From Candidatus Eiseniibacteriota bacterium (GTDB taxonomy: Bacteria > Eisenbacteria > RBG-16-71-46 > CAIMUX01), in the NCBI GenBank assembly GCA_016712505.1, contig JADJQY010000004.1, forward strand, positions 62,001-126,000: a stretch of 64,000 nt of DNA, read 5' to 3'. This document shows positions 8,567 to 17,125 of the stretch, in pieces (the first letter of the stretch is position 1; every line of letters begins with the position of its first letter). The notes beneath the pieces are model-generated. The model saw nothing but the letters and a program-made list of their open reading frames with translations. It had not been told where the DNA came from and made no database searches. Made by a program: the position numbers and the translations under genes.

Positions 8567-9774
8567 GCGGGCAGGAAACTGGGCGTCTGCCGCTGGTCCC
8601 CTTCCTCGCACTCCTGGTGCGCGCCCGTGGTCTGATCATCGGAATGGCATTCGGCGCGGCGCTGATCGCGGTGGGGTTCGGCTTTCTCTCCCCGGCGACC
8701 TACGAGGCGAGTCTCACGATCCTGCCTCCGGAGGGGGCGTCGCCGCTCGGACTGGCCGGGGGAGGGCTGGAGGGCTCGCTGGCCATGCTGCAGTTCGGCC
8801 TCTCGACCCTGCGGTCCGCCGATCTCTACGCGGACATGATCCGGAGCCGCTCGGTCTACCGCTACGCAATCGACAAACTCGATCTCAGGGCTGCTTACGG
8901 CCTGACGAAGCTGGACACGCTCCGTGCCTACGAGTTCGCCTACAACCAGCTCAGCGACGACGTGACGGTCCAGACCGCGAACAACGGGCTGATCACGGTG
9001 ACGACCCGCGCCCACACCGGCTGGCTCCCGGGCCTGCCCCAGAAAAACGCGGCTCGCGAGCGCGCCGCGCGGATCGGCAACACCCTGGCCGAGGGACTCG
9101 ATGTAGTGAACCGGCAGAAGAACACCAGCCAGGCGCGTCAGGCCCGCATCTATCTCGAGGAGCAACTTCGGCTGACCGACGAGCGGTTGCACAAGGCCGG
9201 TACCGACCTGGCGCAGTTCCAGACCCAGCACCTGGCAGTCGATCTGAACGAGCAGATGAGGGTCGGGATCGAGAACGCGGGAAAGCTGGAGGCCGACGTG
9301 CTGGCCCGCGAGGTCGCGCTCGGCGTGGCCCTGCGTTCCATGTTGCCCACCAACCCGGAGATCAAGCGCCTGCAGAGCGAGGTGGACGAGTACCGGCGGC
9401 AGCTTCGACGGATGCAGTCCGGCGGCACCGCCGTCGGCGAGGGCGTGGGCCTCGAGGCACTGCCGGAACTGGGACGGCGCTACGCCCTGCTGTTGCGGGA
9501 CGTGAAGGTGCAGGAGGCCCTCTTCGAGATGCTCACCGCGCAGCTCTACCAGGCGCGGGTCAAGGAAACGGAGCAGATGCCGGTGGTGCAGGTGCTGGAC
9601 GAGGCGCGCACGCCGATCGCGAAGAAGAGCCCGGTCATCCGCAAGCTCGCCGTCCTCGCCTTTGTCCTCGGTGCGATCCTCGCCGTCTTCCTGGCCTACG
9701 CGCGGGAGTGGTGGTCCAAGTACCCGTGGCGGGCGGAGGACAGCGCGGCCCTGCGCGCGATCCTCAGACGCTGA
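8563..9774 (+). CDS. Wzz-like polysaccharide chain-length determinant
   Basis: Inner-membrane polysaccharide co-polymerase of 403 residues. Transmembrane helix 1 (about residues 20-43, LIIGMAFGAALIAVGFGFL) is followed by TYEASLTILPP, the Wzz signature after helix 1. A long coiled-coil periplasmic segment follows (about 170-330, EEQLRLTDERLHKAGTDLAQ), and the second helix is near residue 365 (LAVLAFVLGAILAVFLAY) after the proline-containing VLDEARTPIAKKSP. The fused tyrosine-kinase domain of Wzc is absent: only about 25 residues follow the last helix. It overlaps the SLBB export gene by ATGA, so the pair is one transcription unit for polysaccharide polymerisation control and export. Confidence 0.9.
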   Translation: MSGQETGRLPLVPFLALLVRARGLIIGMAFGAALIAVGFGFLSPATYEASLTILPPEGASPLGLAGGGLEGSLAMLQFGLSTLRSADLYADMIRSRSVYRYAIDKLDLRAAYGLTKLDTLRAYEFAYNQLSDDVTVQTANNGLITVTTRAHTGWLPGLPQKNAARERAARIGNTLAEGLDVVNRQKNTSQARQARIYLEEQLRLTDERLHKAGTDLAQFQTQHLAVDLNEQMRVGIENAGKLEADVLAREVALGVALRSMLPTNPEIKRLQSEVDEYRRQLRRMQSGGTAVGEGVGLEALPELGRRYALLLRDVKVQEALFEMLTAQLYQARVKETEQMPVVQVLDEARTPIAKKSPVIRKLAVLAFVLGAILAVFLAYAREWWSKYPWRAEDSAALRAILRR

Positions 9775-9775
9775 A

Positions 9776-9816
9776 CCGGCGCATCCGCCGCTGCTCCTGC
9801 GCGGCGGATGCGCCGG
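9776..9816. terminator. Perfect 16-bp inverted repeat between convergent genes
   Basis: CCGGCGCATCCGCCGC pairs perfectly with its complement at 9801-9816 across a 9-nt loop. It lies between the stops of the Wzz-like gene (9774) and the YidB-like gene (9832), where a bidirectional terminator is expected. No T-tract follows on either strand, so rho-independent activity is not certain. Confidence 0.55.
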
Positions 9817-9831
9817 CCATAGCCGCCTTCG

Positions 9832-10239
9832 CTACTTCCGGAACTTGGCCAGCAGGCCGCTCAGATGTTCCTTCAGGTCGACCTTGGGCATTTCTCCGTC
9901 CGGCGTGATCTTGTCGATCAATCCGGGAAGGTGTGACGCCAGTTTCGAGGTCACCTCCTCCACCGACAGCTTCGACTTGAGCGCGAGGTACTGGAGCTTC
10001 TCCGGCCCAAGTGCCTCCTTGATCTCGTCCGGAGTCACCGCGAGGTTCGCCCCCTTCCCCACCCAGGACTTGGCCTTGTCCCCCAGTCCCTTGGCATCAA
10101 AGTGGTCGACCAGGTCCTTCAGCCCATCCCCCTTCTCGTGCAGCATCTCCAGGGTGCTGCCGAGCAGAGCGCGGGACTTCTCCCCCGCCTCATCCTTCAG
10201 GTCGTCGAACTTGTCGAGCAGCGAATCGAACATTCCCAT
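9832..10239 (-). CDS. YidB-like (DUF937) protein
   Basis: A 135-residue, lysine- and glutamate-rich soluble protein. The helical N-terminus GMFDSLLDKFDDLKDEAGEK and the later AVTPDEIKEALGPEKLQYLA / SVEEVTSKLASHLPGLIDKI segment match the YidB/DUF937 family, in which the C-terminal part contains the conserved LP-x-x-I-D-x-x-T-P-x-G pattern (here LPGLIDKITPDGEMP). Function is unknown; members are small cytosolic proteins. The start is preceded by AGGAGACCACG. A TAGAAT hexamer at 10303-10308 (minus strand) is a possible -10 element. Confidence 0.75.
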   Translation of the reverse strand: MGMFDSLLDKFDDLKDEAGEKSRALLGSTLEMLHEKGDGLKDLVDHFDAKGLGDKAKSWVGKGANLAVTPDEIKEALGPEKLQYLALKSKLSVEEVTSKLASHLPGLIDKITPDGEMPKVDLKEHLSGLLAKFRK

Positions 10240-10462
10240 CGTGGTCTCCTGTGCCGTCGCACGTCCGCTCCGGCGATTGAGTGATTCCCGGTTTCCCGCG
10301 GCATTCTACTCCATTTTCGACTTGAAACGGGGAGGGGCGTGGGCTCACCATCGACGCGGATCAACGCGAGCGCTGCCGTACGCTCGATGCCGCAAGGCCC
10401 CACACGCTGCCTCCGGGTTCGCAGCCGCCCCCCAACTTGCGAGCCTGAGGAAGGAGTCCGCC

Positions 10463-11254
10463 ATGTCACGCCTTCAGACCGCCACCAGCCCAGCAACGCT
10501 CATGCTCCTTGTCGCCTCCGCAGGCTTCGTCGGGATCGCCGATGCCGCCACCTGGTCGGTCGAGCCCGACGGATCGGGAGATGCACCCACGATTCAGGCC
10601 GCGATCGACGCCGCCGCGGCAGGAGATGAGATCCTGCTCTCGACAGGGGTCTTCACCGGTCCGGGAAACCGAGACATCGAGGGACGAGGAAAGTCGCTGA
10701 CCATCCGAGGGGACGGCGCCGCGCCGAGCGACTGCGTCATCGACTGCGAGGCGAGCACCGGGGCGGAGCGGCGCGGTTTCTACTTCCACGAGGGCGAGGG
10801 CCCTGGGACCGTGCTCGAGAATCTGACCGTGCGCAACGGAATCGCGCCGTCCACCCAGCCGAACGAGTGGGGCGGGGGCATCCTGTGCGTCGACTCATCG
10901 CCCACCATCCGAAACTGCCGCTTCGTCGCCAACCAGGCCGGATGGGGAGGCGGCATGCTGTTCTGGAACTCCGAATCAGAGGTCAGCGACTGCTGGGTTG
11001 CCGACAATCACGCCTACACCAACGGCGGCGGGATCTACTGCACCACCGGTGCGGCACCGACGCTTCGGGGGATGACGCTGGTCGGGAATGTCACCGATGG
11101 CCGAGGAGGGGCTCTGGTGGTCAATTCGTGCGCGCCGACGCTCGAGGCGTCGACCGTGCATCAGAACAGCGCGTCGAGCAGCGGGTCGTTCGTCTGGACG
11201 TTGGGGCCAGCGGCCTTGCAGGTCAGACACTGCATCGTTGGCGAAGGCAACTAG
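10463..11254 (+). CDS. Secreted right-handed beta-helix protein, interrupted by TAG
   Basis: Residues 1-28 are a signal peptide (LMLLVASAGFVGIADA). Then comes the beta-helix entry motif DGSGDAPTIQAAIDAAAAGD seen in pectate-lyase-like surface proteins, followed by coils such as TVRNGIAPS, GGGILCVDSSPTIRNCRFV and GGGIYCTTGAAPTLRGMTL. This frame ends at a TAG (11252-11254) after 263 residues, but the same frame continues open for another 101 codons with family-typical sequence (next entry). Possible explanations are a nonsense mutation, a base-calling error or readthrough. Substrate or partner cannot be inferred. The ATG has GAAGGAG about 7 bp upstream. Confidence 0.8.
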   Translation: MSRLQTATSPATLMLLVASAGFVGIADAATWSVEPDGSGDAPTIQAAIDAAAAGDEILLSTGVFTGPGNRDIEGRGKSLTIRGDGAAPSDCVIDCEASTGAERRGFYFHEGEGPGTVLENLTVRNGIAPSTQPNEWGGGILCVDSSPTIRNCRFVANQAGWGGGMLFWNSESEVSDCWVADNHAYTNGGGIYCTTGAAPTLRGMTLVGNVTDGRGGALVVNSCAPTLEASTVHQNSASSSGSFVWTLGPAALQVRHCIVGEGN

Positions 11255-11560
11255 GATGTCGATCCGAACCTCGACTGTGGCGGTGGCGCGATCCAGTTCA
11301 CCTGCACCGATATCTGGGGGCACACCGGCGGGAACTGGGTCGGATGCTCCGCCGGTCAAAACGGAATCGATGGGAACTTTTCGTCCGATCCACGCTACTG
11401 CGATCCTGTCGGCAGGAACTTCACCTTGGCCATCGACTCCCCGTGCGCCCCGGGTTGGAACCCGGACTGCGGGCTGGTCGGCGCCTGGACCGTGGCCTGC
11501 GGCGGGCCTGTCGCGATCGTGCCGATGACCTGGGGAGGGATCAAGGCGAGCTACCGGTAG
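11252..11560 (+). other. In-frame continuation of the beta-helix protein beyond the TAG
   Basis: Directly after the TAG the frame is open for 101 codons to a second TAG. It encodes DVDPNLDCGGG, CTDIWGHTGGNWVGCSAGQ, NFSSDPRYCDP, FTLAIDSPCAPGWNPDCGLV and finally TWGGIKASYR. The CxDIWGxxGGxWxGC and SPCAPG patterns are the usual final coils of these beta-helix proteins, so the two parts clearly derive from one gene of 365 codons. No start codon with a ribosome-binding site precedes this part. CAG (Gln) to TAG is the simplest single change that would explain the stop. Confidence 0.75.
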
Positions 11561-11620
11561 GCGATCCGTCTCCCCTCAATGTCGGGAGATCAGATCGCGT
11601 GGCAGAGGCGTGATCCCGCC

Positions 11621-12745
11621 TCACTCCGAGCGAAGCTGCTGGAACACGCGCATCATCGCCTCGGCCCGCGCGGCCAGCGAGAATCGGCGCTCGACTCGGG
11701 TTCGGCCCGCCTGGCCAAGGGCGAATGCCTGCGCGTCATCCGCGAGAAGCCGCCGGAGCGCATCGGCCAGGGCGCGCGGCTGACCGGGCGGAACCAGGAG
11801 GCCGGTCACGCCATCCTCGACCACCTCGGGAATGCCTCCCACGCGGGTCGCCACCACGGGCAGGGCGGTCGCCATCGCTTCGAGCAACGCGATTCCCTGG
11901 GACTCATGCCGCGATGCCAGGACCGCGAGATCGGCGCCGGCGAGCCAGGGACGCGCGTCGTCGACCTGACCGACGAACTCGACGCGACTTCCCGTGTACT
12001 GGCGGGAAATCTCTCGCGCGCGCGCCTCGAGCTCCGCGCGCAGGGGACCGTCACCGACCAGAGCCAGGTGCGGCGCGGGTCCCCCGTGCTGCAACAGGAA
12101 CCGGTACGCCTCGAGCAGGGTGAGGTGATCCTTCTCTGGAACCAGGCGTGCCAGGCAGAGCAACACCCGGTTGCCATCTCCGCGAGCGATCGGGGTAATG
12201 CGGGGTTCGAACCGGGACGGTTCGATCGCGTTCGGCAACACCACGAGCTGTGCCTCACGCGCACTCCCCGCCTCGAGAAGCCAGTCGGCCTGGGCGCGGG
12301 AGACGGCGATCACCCGGTCGGCATGACGTAGGGCATGGCGCCAGATCGGTTCGAGCAACGGGCTCGCCGCCGGGCGGCGGTAGCCGTGCACGGTGGCGAC
12401 GACCAGGGGCGCGGCCCCCGGGAGCACGCGTCGGAGCGCCGTGGCATGGAGCAGGGACCAGACATGGGTGGTCAGAATCACCTCGATCGCCTGCTCCCGG
12501 ACGAGCCGCGCGAGCTCGATCACCAGGCGAGGATCGGCGGGCCTGTGGGAGCGGAAGCGATGCGGAGGCCGGGGCAACCTGGGAACCAGCGCCCCTCCCG
12601 GTCGCAGAACCGCCACCTCGCAGGGGGACCCGATCGCCTCGAACTGGTGCGCGAGCTCGACGAGCTGCGTTTCCGCTCCGCCCATCTCGAGTAGGTCGGT
12701 AAGCAGCAGCACACGGACGCGGCCGCTCGCAGCTGGCGTGTTCAT
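11621..12745 (-). CDS. Glycosyltransferase family 4 (GT-B fold)
   Basis: A 374-residue retaining GT-B transferase of the polysaccharide locus. The N-terminal Rossmann domain shows VLLLTDLLEMGGAETQLVELAHQF, the acceptor-side motif of GT4 enzymes. The C-terminal domain has the nucleotide-sugar motif with the E-x7-E pair in ESQGIALLEAMA, followed by LPVVATRVGGIPEVVEDG. Cytosolic, probably membrane-peripheral; the sugar is not predictable. It is a single minus-strand gene facing away from the + strand transferase gene at 12862, with a 116-bp divergent spacer. Confidence 0.9.
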   Translation of the reverse strand: MNTPAASGRVRVLLLTDLLEMGGAETQLVELAHQFEAIGSPCEVAVLRPGGALVPRLPRPPHRFRSHRPADPRLVIELARLVREQAIEVILTTHVWSLLHATALRRVLPGAAPLVVATVHGYRRPAASPLLEPIWRHALRHADRVIAVSRAQADWLLEAGSAREAQLVVLPNAIEPSRFEPRITPIARGDGNRVLLCLARLVPEKDHLTLLEAYRFLLQHGGPAPHLALVGDGPLRAELEARAREISRQYTGSRVEFVGQVDDARPWLAGADLAVLASRHESQGIALLEAMATALPVVATRVGGIPEVVEDGVTGLLVPPGQPRALADALRRLLADDAQAFALGQAGRTRVERRFSLAARAEAMMRVFQQLRSE

Positions 12746-12861
12746 TGCGAAGTTATACCGGCTCCATCCGGGCGTCGCAATCGCCCACGCAATCGACTCA
12801 TACCGCTCTCATCCCTCGCCGATTTTCGCTACATTGGCAACCTGACTCCAGTGAGAGGGAG

Positions 12862-13941
12862 ATGGTGCAACCGCTGGCGCGATTGACGATCCAACATGTG
12901 GGCCCGACGTCGGGGGGCGGCATCGCGACCGCGCTCGTGTCGTTGGTCTCGGCTCTTCGCGCATTCCCCGACCTCCACGTCGAGACGGTGGCCAGCACGA
13001 CCCGCGCGGGGATTCCCCGGAAGCTCCAGGTCGGCCTGCAGGCCCTCGCCCAGGTCCGGCGGGAGAGGCCCGCCTCCCCGCGAATCGTGCATCTGCACAC
13101 TGCTTCGGGCCTCTCGTTCTGGCGGAAGGCACTGCTGCTGGAAGCGGCTCGCCGCGCGGGCGCATACACCGTGCTCCACGTCCACGGTGGTGCATTCGAG
13201 CGATTCGTGCGGGAGACTGGCAGGTTCGCGCGGCGGAGGATCGAGCAGACCTTTGCCTCCGCGGACCGCGTCCTGGTGGTCAGCGAAGTTCAGCGTCTCT
13301 TCATCTCGGAGCGCTTTCACCGAGCCGTGGAGCTGATGCCCAACGCGGTGCACATTCCTGAGTACACGCCCCCGCCTTCGCCCCCTCCGATCTGCCTGGT
13401 CCACATCGGTCGTCTTGGGCGACTCAAGGGAACCTGGGACCTGCTGGACGCACTCGGGTCACTGCCCGCCGAGGGCTGCGATTGGTCCGCGGTCCTGGTC
13501 GGCGATGGCGACGTGGACGAAGCTAGGCGACGCACCGAAGCGCTCGGCGGCCGCGTGCGTGTGCTCGGTTGGCAGGGCTCGGCGGAAATCACGGCCCTGC
13601 TCCGCGATTCGCACTTCCTCGTTCTCCCCTCCTATGTCGAGGGGCTACCCATCTCGGTCCTGGAGGCGATGGCGGAGGGGCGGGCGGTGATCACCAGCCC
13701 GGTCGGCGGACTCCCCGAGTTGCTCGCCGATCGGCAGAACGGCTTGCTCGTCCCGGTCGGCGACCGCGCGGCGCTCTCCCGGGCCATCGTAGAGCTGCTC
13801 GAGAGTGACACGCTGCGGGATCGACTGGGTGCGGCGGCCCGAGAGACCGTTGTCCGCGCGCACGACTTGAACGCGGTGGCGCGCAGAGCCCACGCACTCT
13901 ATCTCGAGTTGGTCGATCACCCTCACGGGGCGGCGTGCTGA
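12862..13941 (+). CDS. Glycosyltransferase family 4 (GT-B fold)
   Basis: A 359-residue transferase. N-terminal TIQHVGPTSGGGIATALVSL is the glycine-rich acceptor-domain loop; HVHGGAFERFV lies in the middle; the C-terminal EGLPISVLEAMAEGRAVI carries the E-x7-E nucleotide-sugar motif, followed by GGLPELLADRQNG. I chose the ATG at 12862 because it has GAGAGGGAG just upstream and begins the fold at once; a longer frame from 12745 has no leader-like content. The stop overlaps the next gene's ATG by one base (TGATG), so it is coupled to the CapK-like gene. A TACATT hexamer at 12830-12835 is a possible -10. Confidence 0.9.
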   Translation: MVQPLARLTIQHVGPTSGGGIATALVSLVSALRAFPDLHVETVASTTRAGIPRKLQVGLQALAQVRRERPASPRIVHLHTASGLSFWRKALLLEAARRAGAYTVLHVHGGAFERFVRETGRFARRRIEQTFASADRVLVVSEVQRLFISERFHRAVELMPNAVHIPEYTPPPSPPPICLVHIGRLGRLKGTWDLLDALGSLPAEGCDWSAVLVGDGDVDEARRRTEALGGRVRVLGWQGSAEITALLRDSHFLVLPSYVEGLPISVLEAMAEGRAVITSPVGGLPELLADRQNGLLVPVGDRAALSRAIVELLESDTLRDRLGAAARETVVRAHDLNAVARRAHALYLELVDHPHGAAC

Positions 13942-15299
13942 TGCCGCATCTTGCGCTCGCCCGAGTCGCGCTGCTCGATCGCCTCCGCGGGCTGCGAGCC
14001 GGACAGGAGTACGCGTTCTTGACCCGAAGTCAGTGGTCTGGACCGGAGGCACTCCGTGCCCTGCAGGAGTCGAAGCTCCGGACTCTCCTCGACGCCGCCG
14101 GACGCACCTCGTACTACGCCTCGAGATTCGAGCTGATCACACGCCTCGAGAGGGACGCCGATCCTTGGCGCGTACTCGCTTCACTTCCAATTCTGACCCG
14201 GACCGCGGCACGCGAGGAAGCAGCGGCACTCCGCAATCCGGATCGTCGGACCGGGTCCCGGCCGAAGTCAACCGGCGGCTCCACCGGCACCCCGCTCCGC
14301 TACGTGCTCTCCCGCCAGGCACAGTCGGCGCAGTGGGGACACCTGTGGCGCGCGTGGAGCACGGCGGGATTCCAACCCGGCGAAGCGATCGGGATCGTCG
14401 CGGGACGATCCCTCCTCGCCGGGCGGCGGACCGCGCGACGTATCTACGCCTCGTTGCAGAACTGGATCACACTCGATGCCTTCGATCTCTCGGATCGCTC
14501 GATGGACCGGTTCGCTCGCGCGCTCGCCCAGCGCAGAGTCCGCTACCTCTACGGATACGCCAGCGCCCTGGCGACCTTCGCCGACTGGCTCGATGCCAAT
14601 CGACGCCCCCTCCTGCTTCAAGCAGTGTTCACCACCGCGGAGCAGTTGCTCCCCACAGCCCGCCGCACCATCGAGCGGGGCGCGAGAGCAGAGGTCTTCG
14701 ACACCTACGGAGCGAACGACGGAGGCATCTCGGCGTTCGAGTGCCAGCACCACGATGGCTGGCACCTCGGCATCGAGCGGTGCGTCGTGGAGGTGGTGCG
14801 CGCGGACGGAACCGAATGCGCGCCCGGAGAAGTCGGCCGCGTGATCAGCACCGATCTCGACAACCGGGCATTTCCATTCCTCCGCTACGAGGTGGGCGAC
14901 CTCGCGGCACTCGATCCCACGCCCTGCGCGTGCGGCAGGTCCCTGCCACGCCTCACGCGGCTCTCCGGGCGGCTCTCGGATCTCTTGTCCTTGCCGAACG
15001 GTCTCCAGGTCCACGGCGAGCTCTTCTCGCATTTGCTTCGAGACGAGGAGGGCGTGCGTCGCTATCAAGCAATCCAGACCGGCCCGAATGCCATCGAGGT
15101 ACGCCTCGCGGTGTTCGATTCAAGGAGTGAACCGTTGATCGACCGACTGCGCACCCAGTTGAGCGCGCTGCTACCGGAGGTCGATCTCTCGCTTCGGGTG
15201 ACGGACGAGTTCGTACACACGGCCGGGGGAAAAGTGCCGCTGGTCGTCGCGCTCGACGCCGGGGTCGAAACCCGCGATCCAGCGCCTCCTGCGATTTGA
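13941..15299 (+). CDS. CapK/phenylacetate-CoA ligase-like adenylate-forming protein
   Basis: A 452-residue member of the CapK/PaaK branch of the adenylate-forming superfamily that recurs in capsule and exopolysaccharide loci. Seen: the phosphate-binding loop KSTGGSTGTPLRYV at about 112-125, FTTAEQLLPTARRTIE, the YGANDGGISAFEC motif that fits the acid-activating core, and FLRYEVGDLAALDPTPCACGRSLPRL with the hinge region. By family, such enzymes activate a carboxylate as an adenylate or thioester; in polysaccharide clusters they may add acyl or amino-acid substituents, but the substrate here is unknown. A second, separate copy lies at 26038-27429. Confidence 0.82.
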   Translation: MPHLALARVALLDRLRGLRAGQEYAFLTRSQWSGPEALRALQESKLRTLLDAAGRTSYYASRFELITRLERDADPWRVLASLPILTRTAAREEAAALRNPDRRTGSRPKSTGGSTGTPLRYVLSRQAQSAQWGHLWRAWSTAGFQPGEAIGIVAGRSLLAGRRTARRIYASLQNWITLDAFDLSDRSMDRFARALAQRRVRYLYGYASALATFADWLDANRRPLLLQAVFTTAEQLLPTARRTIERGARAEVFDTYGANDGGISAFECQHHDGWHLGIERCVVEVVRADGTECAPGEVGRVISTDLDNRAFPFLRYEVGDLAALDPTPCACGRSLPRLTRLSGRLSDLLSLPNGLQVHGELFSHLLRDEEGVRRYQAIQTGPNAIEVRLAVFDSRSEPLIDRLRTQLSALLPEVDLSLRVTDEFVHTAGGKVPLVVALDAGVETRDPAPPAI

Positions 15300-15320
15300 G
15301 CCCGGGCAAGCTCCCCAGGG

Positions 15321-15992
15321 CTAAGGCAGGAACAGCGTGTCGCTGAACGCGCTCACCGCGAATCGGTTCACGCTACGGACCTGATAGCCGCGGAGACTGG
15401 CGCCGGTGCCGAGCGACGCCAGAGGCACCGCGGAAGACTGCCCCACCCGAACCAGAGTCGAGCTGAACGCGCCACCGAGCTCCCGGATCACGCGCACGTC
15501 ATGCGCTTGAGCGATCGGCATCGCCTTCCAGCGGAGAAAAAACGTGTTCCCGCTGACCGCGAACCGCAGGCTGTCGGGGATGAATGGCACCAGATCGGCC
15601 TCGATCTCGATCGAACCGGTGGCGGGTACGTTGAGCAGCCCGGTGATCGCCTGGAGCGCAATGGCCGACTCGGTGCGCGAGCCGTCGGGCAGGATGCCGC
15701 TCCCGAGCGGCTCGACCAGGATGCGGCGATCATCCCCGGCCGGAACGACGAAGTCGAGGTCGATCACCCCGGTGGCGCGATTCACCGGCTCGATCACCTG
15801 GGCGAGCACGCGATCCTCGGCGTCGAGCGCCCGGAGTTGTACCCGCCCGACGGAGTAGGTGCGAGGATCGCCGGCGGCCGGTGGGCGAAGCTTGAGCGCA
15901 ACCGCCGCTCCGGCCGGCGGATCGGTGCTGCGCTGGCATCCTGCGCCGAGCGCGAGCAGCAGGAAGAGGACTCCAAAGGCGCGCCCGCTCAC
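15321..15992 (-). CDS. Lipoprotein with a fibronectin-III-like domain, third gene of an envelope trio
   Basis: A 223-residue protein starting with GTG at 15992, overlapping the upstream stop by GTGA. The leader FGVLFLLLALGAGC ends in a lipobox, so Cys19 should be lipidated. The body is beta-rich; the last 85 residues (PDSLRFAVSGNTFFLRWKA to FAVSAFSDTLFLP) resemble a fibronectin type III domain. No catalytic motif. Together with the barrel gene and the CsgG-like lipoprotein gene upstream, each overlapping by 4 bp, it probably forms one envelope assembly at the end of the polysaccharide operon. Function unknown. Confidence 0.75.
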   Translation of the reverse strand: MSGRAFGVLFLLLALGAGCQRSTDPPAGAAVALKLRPPAAGDPRTYSVGRVQLRALDAEDRVLAQVIEPVNRATGVIDLDFVVPAGDDRRILVEPLGSGILPDGSRTESAIALQAITGLLNVPATGSIEIEADLVPFIPDSLRFAVSGNTFFLRWKAMPIAQAHDVRVIRELGGAFSSTLVRVGQSSAVPLASLGTGASLRGYQVRSVNRFAVSAFSDTLFLP

Positions 15993-17125
15993 TGTCGGAG
16001 CTCCACCGTGAACAGTACGTCGTGACCACTCAGGGAGAGATCGAACTTCCCGCGACCAGTGACATACATGTACCGCGCGCTGAGGGACAGGGCGCGGGAG
16101 AGCCGACAGCCCAATCCCGGACCGAATGCGATCGAGTTGCCATCCGCCGTTCCCCCGAAGTAGTCGCTCTCCGAGGTGAGCAGGTAGCGCGACTCCAGGG
16201 AGAGCAGCCAGCGCGAGCCGAACGCGGTGGCGGCCCGCGCGTCGGCCGAGAGATTGAGCCCTGGAGACTGGGTGAAGGTGAAGAGCGAGTCCGGGTTCGT
16301 CCCGTCGGTCAGCCGGTTGTCCCCCTTGAGTCCCACCCGGACGCTCGCCGCGGTTCGAAAGCGCCCGATCGGAAGGTCCAATGCGGAACCAAGATCGAGG
16401 CTGCTCCCCTGGTTTCCCCAATCGATCCCCTCGAGGCGATCGTAGCCGTATGCGCGATAGGCAAGATCGAGCCGGAGTCGTCGCGAGCGCCCGAGATCAT
16501 TGTCCAGCGCGAGCGAGAGGGACATCTCATCGGCGAGCTGATAGTCACCGGCGCCGCCAGACAGGAGTGGAAACTCGGCGTGCCGGAGCCAGGCGGCTCC
16601 CAGCCCCAAGGTCCAGTCGCGCGAGAGGGCGCGGCCGTAGGCCACGTTCGCCTCGAAGCCCCATCCCTCCCCGAATCGCGTGATCGGAAACCCGGAGCGA
16701 GGGACCCAGGTCCATTGCGCGGTCGTGACCTCGGCCGCGCTCAGCTCGTAGAGACCGAGCGGTACGATGGTCCCGCAGCCGATGGCCCAGGCGTCATCGG
16801 GTCGAAAGAGAACTCTGAGCCGCGCATCGGTCGGACCGGACAGCGTCTGATCGGTCAGCTCGAGAAAGGAACGCGCCGCGCCGCCCTGGGCCACCACCGT
16901 CCAGCGCTCGCTCATCTCCCAGGTGTAGTTCACTCGCGCGCTGGTCTGCGTGTTGAACACCGGGGCGAGTCCCTCGATCCCGGTGTCGATGTCGAGTTGG
17001 CGCGACTGGACTCCGAACACCAGCGATGCGTCGGACCAAGCCAGACCGGGGACGAACGGAAGCCCGCCGAGCAGAACGAACGCCGCGAGGCGGACTCTCC
17101 GCGTCAATGTCGTTCGACGGATCAT
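15989..17125 (-). CDS. Outer-membrane beta-barrel protein, second gene of the envelope trio
   Basis: A 378-residue protein with a signal peptide (LAAFVLLGGLPFVPGLAWS). The mature part consists of alternating amphipathic strands (for example SARVNYTWEMSERWTVVAQG and WLLSLESRYLLTSESDYF) and ends LSGHDVLFTVELRQ, a plausible last strand, although Phe is not the last residue as in classical barrels. Likely an outer-membrane channel or structural barrel. It overlaps the CsgG-like lipoprotein gene upstream and the small lipoprotein gene downstream, 4 bp each. No specific family recognised. Confidence 0.75.
   Translation of the reverse strand: MIRRTTLTRRVRLAAFVLLGGLPFVPGLAWSDASLVFGVQSRQLDIDTGIEGLAPVFNTQTSARVNYTWEMSERWTVVAQGGAARSFLELTDQTLSGPTDARLRVLFRPDDAWAIGCGTIVPLGLYELSAAEVTTAQWTWVPRSGFPITRFGEGWGFEANVAYGRALSRDWTLGLGAAWLRHAEFPLLSGGAGDYQLADEMSLSLALDNDLGRSRRLRLDLAYRAYGYDRLEGIDWGNQGSSLDLGSALDLPIGRFRTAASVRVGLKGDNRLTDGTNPDSLFTFTQSPGLNLSADARAATAFGSRWLLSLESRYLLTSESDYFGGTADGNSIAFGPGLGCRLSRALSLSARYMYVTGRGKFDLSLSGHDVLFTVELRQ

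Noticed and set aside
10102..10284. Short + strand frame opposite the YidB-like gene
   Set aside because: Shadow of the minus-strand gene; no independent support.
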